A stretch of DNA of 64,000 nucleotides from an uncultured Bacteroidales bacterium (lineage in GTDB: Bacteria > Bacteroidota > Bacteroidia > Bacteroidales > Muribaculaceae): positions 1 to 64,000 of the forward strand of contig CACYQB010000020.1 in assembly GCA_902776435.1 (NCBI GenBank), given 5' to 3'. The position numbers and the translations under genes were made by a program. Shown in pieces: positions 52,716 to 61,401 of this stretch. Every line of letters starts with the position of its first letter. The stretch's first letter is position 1. The notes under the pieces were generated by a model. It saw only the letters and a list, made by a program, of their open reading frames with translations. It had not been told where the DNA came from and made no database searches.

Positions 52716-54623
52716 TTACTTCACGAGAACCTTCTTGGCAGTGCCGTTGCTCATCTTCACGATGTTGATACCGGGCTGCAGGCTGTCATGCTGACGACCC
52801 ATCACGTCATAATACTCAACGGGTACTGCATCATTGTCAATGAGAAGCTCCTCAACACCAGCGGTCAATTCATTGACGCGAACCGAGTTGGCATTGTTGA
52901 CATACATATCGGTGTAAACGCCAGTCGTACCGTTAGCGAGCGGGCGGCTGATGAAGGCAACAACGTCCATGTTGTCAATGTTCCAGTCAGCAGGAATTTC
53001 AACCTCGAAGGTGTTAGAATACTTGTTGTCACCTACCTTGTTGAGGTCAACACCCTTTACAGAACCGAGGGCCTGACGCAGCACGTGGTTGTGCACATAA
53101 TCAGAAATCCACTTACCCTGATTGAGCTGGCGATATACCAGGCCGTCCTCAGTCAGATAAACCGTCAGCTTGGCATCTTCACCCATCATGACGTCAAAGT
53201 CGGGAGTGAGATCACCATGAACATCCAACTGCAACATGCGATCTTCAGTCACTACACCATTGATCTCAACGGTAGCAAAGCTGGGAGTTTCTTCAGCAAG
53301 ATAATCCAGGAAGCCACTCAACTCCTCAGCTACCATCTGATGATACTGCTCATAGTAACCGATACCACAAGCGATGTTGCTATCATCTTCCCAACCTACA
53401 GAACGGTTGAATGCAGCATAGGGCCAACCCTGAGCGCCCATGTAGTTGAACAGGGTATCGCATTGTGCTGTATTGCAGGGGTCAACGCCACTCTGGTTGC
53501 CGTGGATGGCTACCATAGCGATGTCGTTACGCATATCCATGAGGTAGTGGAGCATGGAAGCGCCAAGCGGGCAATAGGTGCAAGTGTTGGAAGTGAGCTC
53601 CTCAATCAGGTGCTTCTGACGGGGGAAGCTGCTGGTGATGATCTTGAAGGTGTAATCCAGCGACTGGCCATCCTCAATAGCCTCGCCATTGAGTGTAGCG
53701 AGAGCAACGGTGAGCACGTGCTCGCCGGTCTCCATTCCAGCAGTCGATACAACGCCAGCCATGTCAACAGAGGTCGAACCAACTTCAACAGGGTTGGTAA
53801 GGGTACCGACCTTCTCGCCATCAACCATGACATCAAGAACCAGAGCCTCGGGCTCAACGGGCAGCAGACCGGTGTTCTTCAGCTTGAAGGTGAAATTGAT
53901 GTCATCACCCAGGTTCACAAAATTGCTGGTGTGAAGGTTTGACATGCGGATTGCATAGTCGGGGAACTCATCGCTCTCGACGATACACTGAACGCTAAGG
54001 TTGCCATAAGAATCCAAACCTACGTTCTGCCAAGCACCCTGGATGTAGCAATATGAAGGATAGATGTCACCAACCTCAACAGCCGAGATAGGATAGTTGC
54101 TTGAAGTCTGGGTGTAATCAAAACCAATCATCAGACCGGAGTTTGCATCTAAATTCAACTCGTAAGGCTCAGGGAGAGTAATCACGTTCCAACCAGCCTG
54201 GCCTGAACTGTTTGACCACTCGGTAAAGTTACCGATATTGCCATTTGCATCGACGGGAGCAACAAAGACTCGTGTAATGGAGGTGGCCTGAGCCAAACCT
54301 ACACGGAAAGCAACGATCTTACCACCAAGGTACATCGAGAGTTCACTGGGCTCGAGCACGGTAGCGATGGGCATCGTACCGGGCAGACCTGTGATACCCA
54401 AGCCATCGCTTGAAAGATCATCAGTGTCGTAGTGGCCCATGATGCGCTGGTTCTCAGCCAAATCGGCATGCATGGGAGCCTTTTGAGGCGCATTAATACT
54501 TTTGAGTCCAACAGTGTTGTAATGCAACAGGCCATTAGCCTGGGGGGCATTAAGCAACTGTGCACCCATTGACAGCGGCAACAGCAAGGCTGCCATCAAC
54601 ATGAGTAAAGATTTTTTCTTCAT
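52716..54623 (-). CDS. Omp28-related secreted protein with T9SS sorting domain
   Basis: 635 residues from ATG 54623 (the frame opens at 54707, but the signal peptide MKKKSLLMLMAALLLPLSMG starts here). The N-terminal half is Ig/jelly-roll-like; the central region is an Omp28-type thioredoxin-like domain with EELTSNTCTYCPLG as its CxYC-type redox motif. The end (YYDVMGRQ...GTAKKVLVK) is a T9SS type A sorting domain. Probably surface-attached, perhaps dealing with disulfides or redox. It is the last gene of a five-gene operon with a TlpA thioredoxin and another Omp28 protein. Confidence 0.8.
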   Translation of the reverse strand: MKKKSLLMLMAALLLPLSMGAQLLNAPQANGLLHYNTVGLKSINAPQKAPMHADLAENQRIMGHYDTDDLSSDGLGITGLPGTMPIATVLEPSELSMYLGGKIVAFRVGLAQATSITRVFVAPVDANGNIGNFTEWSNSSGQAGWNVITLPEPYELNLDANSGLMIGFDYTQTSSNYPISAVEVGDIYPSYCYIQGAWQNVGLDSYGNLSVQCIVESDEFPDYAIRMSNLHTSNFVNLGDDINFTFKLKNTGLLPVEPEALVLDVMVDGEKVGTLTNPVEVGSTSVDMAGVVSTAGMETGEHVLTVALATLNGEAIEDGQSLDYTFKIITSSFPRQKHLIEELTSNTCTYCPLGASMLHYLMDMRNDIAMVAIHGNQSGVDPCNTAQCDTLFNYMGAQGWPYAAFNRSVGWEDDSNIACGIGYYEQYHQMVAEELSGFLDYLAEETPSFATVEINGVVTEDRMLQLDVHGDLTPDFDVMMGEDAKLTVYLTEDGLVYRQLNQGKWISDYVHNHVLRQALGSVKGVDLNKVGDNKYSNTFEVEIPADWNIDNMDVVAFISRPLANGTTGVYTDMYVNNANSVRVNELTAGVEELLIDNDAVPVEYYDVMGRQHDSLQPGINIVKMSNGTAKKVLVK

Positions 54624-54672
54624 AAAGTTAAAGTTTTTATTGTTAATAAAAATAGTAAAACCCATTATTAAA

Positions 54673-55362
54673 TTAATTACCAGAGAGAATGATGTCGATG
54701 ACAGCATTCACGTCGCTGATACCGATCTCACCATCCTTGTCCACATCGGCCGAAGCCACGAAATCGGCACCTGACAGAATCATGTCAACCAAGGCGTTAA
54801 CGTCGCTAATGCCGACCTCGCCGTCACCGTTCACGTCACCCTTGATGGGCTCAGGTGCTCCGCCCTTGACAAACTTCAAGGTCATGCTACGTCCCCAAGC
54901 CTGATGAGACACCGTGGGCGGGAAACCAGATTTAGTGACAAGTTCGATTCGGAGTTCAACGATACAGGTGCCGTCGGCCGTGGGGAACCATTCGCTCTGT
55001 ATATCCTGGAGGTCAGACATCAAGGTACCATCGGAAGTCACAAAATCGCCCACCTCGGTCCTTGTGTTACAAGTAATCGGGAAGCAGATTTGATATGAGC
55101 CATTGTCAATCTGCTTGATGGAGTAATGCATCCTGAGGAGCTGGCTAGCAGGCGCCGACTCATTCAACACCGAGATACCCGAGTAAATCACCTCGGTACC
55201 CTCGTCATACTGCTCGACAGTGTTGCGAACAACAGTCGCGCCATCTGCGATGATTTCGCCCTCCTCATCAACAAAGACAAAACTGTTGTCAACGTCCTGG
55301 GCATGCATTGGCATCGCCAACAGTGACAAGCCAAACAATAATAAAGTAAGAAATCTCTTCAT
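54673..55362 (-). CDS. Secreted protein with dockerin-like C-terminus
   Basis: 229 residues with signal peptide (about 1-21, MPMHAQ). About 150 residues of beta-rich, unrecognised domain precede two dockerin-like repeats: KGDVNGDGEVGISDVNALVD and SADVDKDGEIGISDVNAVID, both with intact Asp/Asn loops. It lies between the two Omp28 genes of the operon and starts 22 bases after the Omp28 lipoprotein gene. A small accessory or anchoring subunit is a reasonable guess. Confidence 0.7.
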   Translation of the reverse strand: MKRFLTLLLFGLSLLAMPMHAQDVDNSFVFVDEEGEIIADGATVVRNTVEQYDEGTEVIYSGISVLNESAPASQLLRMHYSIKQIDNGSYQICFPITCNTRTEVGDFVTSDGTLMSDLQDIQSEWFPTADGTCIVELRIELVTKSGFPPTVSHQAWGRSMTLKFVKGGAPEPIKGDVNGDGEVGISDVNALVDMILSGADFVASADVDKDGEIGISDVNAVIDIILSGN

Positions 55363-55384
55363 AATTGTAATATCTGAGTTTAGG

Positions 55385-56194
55385 TTAGATAGTCAATTTA
55401 TTTTTTGCCACTTGCCGCACTCCGTTTTCGTCATACAGGAAAGTAACGATAGCGCAATGCTCGGGTACCCATGCGGGATCCAACTTAAATTCATAATCCT
55501 TGATCACTACCTCGCCGTGGTTTACGGTTAACGCATCTCCCCATGGATCGTTCACACTTGCACGGAAGACGTGCATATGGTTATAATGCTCTTGTGTCGA
55601 GCCGCCGGGCATCATCTGAAAGTTATCAATGCTATCCTCGACCAGCCACACTTGCAGTTTGCCACTAACAGCCTGTGAATCCAAGCCGATTGTCTGCACC
55701 TCAATTGAAACTTGGCGTGTTTTGGTATCATACACCGGAATAGTGATAAAAGACACAGGAGCCTTGGCAAAAGGAGATTCAGAGAGTTCATAGTTTACAC
55801 CACCTCCCCAATCAGTATAACTAAGGGGCATAGAGTCGAACATCCTGTCCACCAACCCAATGGGCTGAGCTTGAAGGCCCCACGTATTGAAATACATATC
55901 TCCCGTCTCGGTATAAAGTGGCGATGGCTCACCCTTTTTAGAGAATGGCCCCGAGTGAATGGCAACCGCTATCACAACCGAGTCACCATACTGTTCCACC
56001 AAGCGTTCTATTTCTTCTGTAGCTCGTGGACAGTTCACACAATACTGCCCAGTATAGTCCTCAATGAGCACGGCTCGTCCCGCCTCGGGAGGCTCGACAT
56101 AAGTAAGACGGTCGTCTCGCGAGACCTCATCACAGGAGATCAGCATCAGCGCCACACAGGCCAATATGATATATACTGTTTTCTTCATCGTCAT
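55385..56194 (-). CDS. Omp28-related lipoprotein, thioredoxin-like
   Basis: 269 residues. A lipobox (LMLISCDE) indicates lipidation and outer-membrane or periplasmic anchoring. The thioredoxin-like domain carries IEDYTGQYCVNCPRATEEIE, a CxxC motif at the expected place, then Omp28-type strands. Start may be ATG 56194 or 56188. Begins 5 bases after the DUF6029 stop, so translation is coupled. Confidence 0.8.
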   Translation of the reverse strand: MTMKKTVYIILACVALMLISCDEVSRDDRLTYVEPPEAGRAVLIEDYTGQYCVNCPRATEEIERLVEQYGDSVVIAVAIHSGPFSKKGEPSPLYTETGDMYFNTWGLQAQPIGLVDRMFDSMPLSYTDWGGGVNYELSESPFAKAPVSFITIPVYDTKTRQVSIEVQTIGLDSQAVSGKLQVWLVEDSIDNFQMMPGGSTQEHYNHMHVFRASVNDPWGDALTVNHGEVVIKDYEFKLDPAWVPEHCAIVTFLYDENGVRQVAKNKLTI

Positions 56195-56199
56195 TACTC

Positions 56200-57849
56200 T
56201 TAGAAGGTGTAATTATAGGAGAATGTGAAGCCGCGAGTAGCAGGCACCCAACGACATACGCCGCCCGAACAGTTGTAACCGGCATCGGTGCGACCATAGC
56301 CCGCCTGAATGCGGTGTGACTTGAGGCTATAAGTGACCAAAGCCTGATAGAAATGAATCTTGCTCTCACCGCAATTCCACATGTCACTCACCGTGAACAT
56401 CCAGTGTGGAGCCCATGAGAGTTCGGCCAGACCAAACGCCCAATCACCCCGGTCGCCCTTGCAGAACTGATACTGCAGTTCACAACGCAAAGTCAACTTA
56501 GGCGAGAACTTGTACTTACCGTCAGCCACCAGGATGTTGCTGGTAATCATGCCGCCGTGGCCCTCGACCACAGTCATGTTATAACGCTGATTCATGTACA
56601 TGAACACGAGCGAGAAGTCGCGAGTGAATCGCTTGTCAATCTGCACATCGATGTCCTGATAATAGGTCTCTCCCATCTTGAAGAAGGAAGTCTTGTAGCC
56701 ATCGCTACCCATGGGAATATCGGGATGGAAGGGATTCTTGAGTTCTCCCTGATCCAGACCGCGTACATGAGAGAAGTTGACCTTGACCTTGGTGCCATAC
56801 TTGCCGCCAAGGGGCGTCTGCTTCTTGAAGGTATAACCTGCCTCGGCCTGAAATGCCCATTCGCCATCAAATTGTGTGGCGTAGGGATATTGGGCGGGCA
56901 AGGCGTAGGTCTGGTCATGGGTGAACGGCGGCAGGTGGTTGATGAAACTAGAGGTTCCGCTCATCGTGCGACGGCTGCGGAAAGACATGTTTTCGCTGCG
57001 TTTGGCCTGCAGCAGCAGACTCACACCCTTTTGAGAATATGAGGCACTAAGCATGGCGACACTACCCTTACCGTAGTGATACAAATTATCGAAGGTCGGA
57101 TCCTGTGACTTCTGGGCATACTCAGCCAGGATACTGAATCCCTTGTGAATCAAGTTCAAACGGGCATCCCAAGCGTTGACATACTTGGGCAATTTGAGTT
57201 TATGAGTCACGTCAACGAAAAACTCATCGTCCTTGTTGTCCTCATGCTTATTGACCCAAGAGCCACCTACGGTGATGCGGGTATCATGAGCCTCCAGCGA
57301 CTTGATGAACTGCTCGATGCCAATCTCCACATCCACACCGCTGACGAGGGCATCGTTATGGTGCCAGTAGCGGCGCTGCTTGCCTGTCAAGGCCTTGATG
57401 GCCACACCCTCGACCGGCTTGTAACTCAAACGGGCACCACGCAGGGCGTTGTCGATACCCAGCGAGCGTTCCTCGTAAGTGCGCAGGATGAAACCTGAGC
57501 CAAACTGCTCGTAGTAGTCACCCACGGTAAGTTCCAAATTCTTGTAATGGCCCTTGATATAGAAATGAGGCACACCCCATCCCTTCAGGTCGGGTTCGTA
57601 TCCGGGCAAGGGGTACTGCAGGAACTCAAAGCGGCCGCCAGCATCAACATACTTGCTGCCGAGTTTCAGGTCAACATAAGTGTTGGTCAGTACCTTGTCA
57701 TCGTAGTGCTCGGTGCCGATTTTCTCGTCGTCCTGCGGTATGAGGACATCACTCTGGATGCTACCGCTCAGCGTCACCTGGGAAAAAGCAGGCAAAGCCG
57801 CCAGCAGGAATACGGGCAGCACCAGGTGTATGATTCTCAATCGGTTCAT
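56200..57849 (-). CDS. DUF6029 family outer-membrane protein
   Basis: 549 residues with signal peptide (about 1-23, LPAFSQ). The rest is a long series of alternating strands such as NTYVDLKLGSKYVDAGGRFEF, HFYIKGHYKNLELTVGDYYEQF and SRIQAGYGRTDAGYNCSGGVCRWVPATRG, ending GFTFSYNYTF with a terminal aromatic, as in outer-membrane barrels. I recall DUF6029 next to Omp28/TlpA genes in Bacteroidetes. Function unknown; candidate partner or channel for the co-encoded thiol-redox proteins. Confidence 0.75.
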   Translation of the reverse strand: MNRLRIIHLVLPVFLLAALPAFSQVTLSGSIQSDVLIPQDDEKIGTEHYDDKVLTNTYVDLKLGSKYVDAGGRFEFLQYPLPGYEPDLKGWGVPHFYIKGHYKNLELTVGDYYEQFGSGFILRTYEERSLGIDNALRGARLSYKPVEGVAIKALTGKQRRYWHHNDALVSGVDVEIGIEQFIKSLEAHDTRITVGGSWVNKHEDNKDDEFFVDVTHKLKLPKYVNAWDARLNLIHKGFSILAEYAQKSQDPTFDNLYHYGKGSVAMLSASYSQKGVSLLLQAKRSENMSFRSRRTMSGTSSFINHLPPFTHDQTYALPAQYPYATQFDGEWAFQAEAGYTFKKQTPLGGKYGTKVKVNFSHVRGLDQGELKNPFHPDIPMGSDGYKTSFFKMGETYYQDIDVQIDKRFTRDFSLVFMYMNQRYNMTVVEGHGGMITSNILVADGKYKFSPKLTLRCELQYQFCKGDRGDWAFGLAELSWAPHWMFTVSDMWNCGESKIHFYQALVTYSLKSHRIQAGYGRTDAGYNCSGGVCRWVPATRGFTFSYNYTF

Positions 57850-57872
57850 TATAAACGTCAGTCGCTTAGGCT

Positions 57873-58364
57873 TTATTTAGCAAGGAGCTTGCGCACCTCT
57901 TCAATCAGTTCATTCTCAGCGCCGTCAGTATATCCACTGTGCTTACTGGCAATATTGCCGTTACCGTCCACAACGACGACAAAGGGGATCATCTGTCCAC
58001 CAAGCGCCTTCAGCAATTCACTGTTGGGGTCTAACAAGACTTCATACTCCCACTCATTCTGGTCAACGAGAGGTTTCACCTTGTTGATGTTCTGCCCCTG
58101 GTCAATGCTCACGGCGATGATTTTTACGCCTGTCTCTTCCTGCCACTCGTCATAGACCTCGGCAATAGCGGACAACTCACGGTTGCAAGGCTTACACCAT
58201 GTGGCAAAGAAGTCGATAATAAACGGCTTGCCATCATTACTCAAGGTCTCACTCTGAACTGTTGCGCCATCGATGCTCTTGAGCGTCACAGCGGGCAGTT
58301 GGGCCTGCATGACACCCATGCCAGCAAGCAGACAAACCATCAAGGAAAAAATAATCTTTTTCAT
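57873..58364 (-). CDS. TlpA-family thioredoxin-like protein
   Basis: 163 residues with signal peptide (about 1-22). The redox motif is FFATWCKPCNREL, and the TlpA/ResA-like core follows (KPFIIDFFATWC, GVKIIAVSIDQGQNINKV, GQMIPFVVVVDGNGNI). Acts in the periplasm, probably reducing or oxidising cysteines on exported proteins. First gene of the operon that continues to DUF6029 and the two Omp28 proteins; its promoter -7 box is at 58403-58410. Confidence 0.88.
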   Translation of the reverse strand: MKKIIFSLMVCLLAGMGVMQAQLPAVTLKSIDGATVQSETLSNDGKPFIIDFFATWCKPCNRELSAIAEVYDEWQEETGVKIIAVSIDQGQNINKVKPLVDQNEWEYEVLLDPNSELLKALGGQMIPFVVVVDGNGNIASKHSGYTDGAENELIEEVRKLLAK

Positions 58365-58402
58365 ATTCGTGCTAATAATCTAATTCATTTGAATTCATCT
58401 TG

Positions 58403-58410
58403 CAAAGATA
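58403..58410 (-). promoter_or_regulatory. Candidate -7 box for the TlpA-Omp28 operon
   Basis: TATCTTTG on the minus strand, 38 bases upstream of the TlpA-like gene. Confidence 0.6.
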
Positions 58411-58511
58411 AGAATTATTGAACAAATAACAAATAAAAAGCAGAAAAAATGCTTATATCATCTAACTATTTTTAATAATAATTGTGTCATGGAGTACATT
58501 AAGGCAAAATT

Positions 58512-58545
58512 CAAGCCTTGTGCCACTGTTGGGACACAAGGCTTG
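58512..58545 (-). terminator. Terminator of the 58578 gene
   Basis: CAAGCCTTGTG and CACAAGGCTTG form a perfect 11-base stem around a 12-base loop. On the minus strand AATTTTGCC follows. It lies 33 bases beyond the minus-strand gene's stop. Confidence 0.75.
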
Positions 58546-58577
58546 AAGTGTTAAATCGCTATAATGCTATGACTACA

Positions 58578-60233
58578 TTACTTGAGCACTTCCTTGCTCG
58601 TGACGTTGCCATTGGCATCGGTGATGCGGAGGATGTTCACACCATTCTCCAACTCGTTGACACGACGACCGTCGAGCGTGTAAATCTCGGTCTTCACAGG
58701 CTGGCCTGCCTCTACCTCATTGACGGCGGTGTGGCTCTGACCAGAAATGTCAACACACATTACATACATGCCTGCACTGCCGGGAATCTCGTTCCAGTCA
58801 TCATCATACTGGGTCTCCTGGGTGTAGAAGATATAGGCATTGTTCTCATCATATACAATCGAGAATCCGCTCGACTTGAAATTGTCCTCGCAGATCTGCT
58901 TGCTCCACATGATTTCGCCGAAATCATCCATCTTCACCACCATGAAGTTGGCGCCATTCCAACTCGTGCTCTTGCCGTAGAGCAATACCCAGCCATCGCT
59001 CTGAGGAATTACCTTGACAGGTGTAAAGCCCCACATATCGGTCTCGTCGATAGAGCGGCCATACCGGTAATCATCGGGCCAGCAGAAGTCGCCAACGGCA
59101 TCGAGGACATTCACATTCATGAAGTAATCTGAGAACTCATATTCCCAAGCCACAAATGCCACATCCTCCTTAACGCCCATGTAAGCCGAGCCGGCATCAC
59201 CATCCTGGGAATTGTTGCAGCTGGGTGCTTCGGCCAGGAATGTGCCGTCAGCATTCAAGTGGTTCAGAACCTGATATCCCGAGAAGGATTCGAGTGCACG
59301 ATAGGACAGGAAGAGACCGCCTTCGTCATCAAGTTCAGCAAGAGGAGTAGGCATGTACATACCACTCGAGAGCGGTCTTTCTTCGATTGTCTTCACTTCG
59401 TCCCAAACGTTCTCCAGATCGGCATTAACCATTTGGGCATCCAATGAGAGGTTTTCGTTGTCATAAATGAAGAAGATGTTGCCATCAGTAGAGGGCTTCA
59501 TAACAACTATCTTCGAAGCGATTTTCAAGGGCTCCTCAGAAACCAACTCTCCCTCATCATTGACGAGCAACAACAACCAGGCGTTATCGCTGACATCCAC
59601 CGAATCGGGCATCTGCTGGTTGGGGAACCAAGGCGAAGGAGACCAGTTGTCCTCATTAGCCTCTTCCCTGTAGTACTCGGAGTGCATTGCTGCCACATAG
59701 ATATTGTCACCACTTACACAGATCTTGGGGCTAACATCCTCAACCGCAAAAGCATTCTCGTGAATCAACTCAGCGGGGAACAAGATGCCATCAACATCCC
59801 ACACGGGTGCACCCTGCTGGGTGTAACGATACAGATAGACTTCGGTGTTCTCCTGATTCTCGGGATCATTTCTAACGTCATTGTATGCCAAGAGGATATC
59901 GCCATTCGGGGCCAATTCCAATGAATAGTCGGTTGTCCATGTGCGAGTCGGCTTGTCACACACAATGATGCCCTCATCGCCAAATTGGGCATTGCCATCG
60001 GCATCAAATACCTGCAGGTGCAACCTGTAGGAGAAAACACCGTCCACCCTCTCGCCACGCAACCAGCTAAGGATGATTTTACCCTCGGGGGTACGGATTG
60101 TCTTCATCTGGACCTGACCGTCGGCATCTTCCTTGTCGAGACGGATAGCCTCGGTGTCACTGGGCTGCCAATTTGCCATCATCGTACCAACGGCAAACAC
60201 AGCCAACATTAAAAGCGTAAATAATTTTTTCAT
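58578..60233 (-). CDS. Secreted beta-propeller-like protein with T9SS sorting domain
   Basis: 551 residues with signal peptide (about 1-21, GTMMA). Repeated segments of the form GNIFFIYDNENLSLDAQM, GGLFLSYRALESFSGYQ and GWVLLYGKSTSWNG suggest a beta-propeller of about seven blades. The tail (TEIYTLDGRRVNELENGVN...SKEVLK) is a T9SS type A sorting domain. No catalytic motif is recognised; a binding or adhesive role is possible. Monocistronic, with its own promoter and terminator. Confidence 0.72.
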   Translation of the reverse strand: MKKLFTLLMLAVFAVGTMMANWQPSDTEAIRLDKEDADGQVQMKTIRTPEGKIILSWLRGERVDGVFSYRLHLQVFDADGNAQFGDEGIIVCDKPTRTWTTDYSLELAPNGDILLAYNDVRNDPENQENTEVYLYRYTQQGAPVWDVDGILFPAELIHENAFAVEDVSPKICVSGDNIYVAAMHSEYYREEANEDNWSPSPWFPNQQMPDSVDVSDNAWLLLLVNDEGELVSEEPLKIASKIVVMKPSTDGNIFFIYDNENLSLDAQMVNADLENVWDEVKTIEERPLSSGMYMPTPLAELDDEGGLFLSYRALESFSGYQVLNHLNADGTFLAEAPSCNNSQDGDAGSAYMGVKEDVAFVAWEYEFSDYFMNVNVLDAVGDFCWPDDYRYGRSIDETDMWGFTPVKVIPQSDGWVLLYGKSTSWNGANFMVVKMDDFGEIMWSKQICEDNFKSSGFSIVYDENNAYIFYTQETQYDDDWNEIPGSAGMYVMCVDISGQSHTAVNEVEAGQPVKTEIYTLDGRRVNELENGVNILRITDANGNVTSKEVLK

Positions 60234-60351
60234 AAGAGTCTTGAATTAAATGATTACACAATTTATACGATTTACATCTCTTTCTTGTATTACAAACAAC
60301 ACTATCGGCGCACAACAATGCTTATCATTGCCACGCTGGTAAGAATAGCCA

Positions 60352-60359
60352 CAAAATTA
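60352..60359 (-). promoter_or_regulatory. Candidate -7 box for the 58578 gene
   Basis: TAATTTTG on the minus strand, about 120 bases upstream of the ATG, leaving a long leader. Confidence 0.45.
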
Positions 60360-60443
60360 GTCAATAATTTTATAAACAAGCAGAAAATTGTAAGAAAATA
60401 ACAAATTTGTTATAAAAAGGCCAAAAACAACTATAAAAAGGCA

Positions 60444-61400
60444 TCATTGCAGCCCTCTTCGTTTCAACTCATTGATCAAGTCACGTGTGAATTCATCGGC
60501 ACCGAAGGCATTGAGGTGTATGCCGTCGCTATAGTATTGGTCTTGATGGACATATTTCGGATCGTTGGAAAAGTCCAGCAGGGGTAAAGAGCGCTGCTTG
60601 CAGATGTCCTTGACGATATCCAGCACCAGGGTGTCCTGTCCGTACCAAATGGGTGATACGACCATGGTTACAGTGGAACCCTGTTGCTGCGCCAAGTCAA
60701 GGAACTTATTGAAATACTTGATTTTCAGAGAATCATACTGGTAACCCATTTTTCTGTCATACTGCAGGGGAGCATCCTTCTGGACCTTCATCGCATCAAA
60801 CGTTCCCTCAAACGGAGAGAATCCCCTGACACCCTCCTGCCCCGACGACTTGAACAGAGAAATCAAATCCATCAGACAAGAGGAATTGTGGCGGTAAAGC
60901 CGGCTCCACATCTTGTAACTCTGAGTGGCATCGACTTGCCACAACAGGCTGTCGATAGCGGGGATACGGCCATAATGCAGTTTCATGCGTCCCAAGGCTC
61001 GTTGACTCTCGTCATAAATCAGGTAGTCGTAGATGGGTGTCACCTCGTAAATGATGTGCTTCGGGTGGCAACGCTCACCGATCATCTGCAACCGAGCATA
61101 AGCCAGAAGGATGCCACAGGCACCTTCACCACAGTTGAAGCAGGAAAGGCCCAGGGAGTCGGTCATCATCTGGGCATTGTAGTGGCGGAAAGCCTTTGAC
61201 GAGCCCATAATGAGCAGATCGGCCGCCACGCTGTCGCTGATGTAATTGTCACGGCCTGCCTCGCCCGAGGTGACATGAGAGGAGACATAGTCCAGCGCCG
61301 AACCTACCACGAAGTCCAACACGACAAGCGCCAGCAGACACGCCGCCACCTTGACGATAAACGATCTCATGAGTCTATATCCCTTTGCCTGATCCATCAT
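60444..61400 (-). CDS. SGNH-like periplasmic partner of the MBOAT acyltransferase
   Basis: About 318 residues from ATG 61400, one base after the MBOAT stop (ATG 61397 or 61370 are alternatives). One N-terminal transmembrane helix (about 11-35) and a periplasmic SGNH/AlgJ-DltD-like domain: LLIMGSSKAFRHYN holds the nucleophile-type GSS block, FNCGEGACGI a later Gly block, and DGIHLNAFGADEF the C-terminal Asp-x-x-His pair. Such proteins take acyl groups from the MBOAT partner and O-acylate an envelope polymer. The polymer is not identifiable here. Confidence 0.75.
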   Translation of the reverse strand: MMDQAKGYRLMRSFIVKVAACLLALVVLDFVVGSALDYVSSHVTSGEAGRDNYISDSVAADLLIMGSSKAFRHYNAQMMTDSLGLSCFNCGEGACGILLAYARLQMIGERCHPKHIIYEVTPIYDYLIYDESQRALGRMKLHYGRIPAIDSLLWQVDATQSYKMWSRLYRHNSSCLMDLISLFKSSGQEGVRGFSPFEGTFDAMKVQKDAPLQYDRKMGYQYDSLKIKYFNKFLDLAQQQGSTVTMVVSPIWYGQDTLVLDIVKDICKQRSLPLLDFSNDPKYVHQDQYYSDGIHLNAFGADEFTRDLINELKRRGLQ

Positions 61401-61401
61401 A

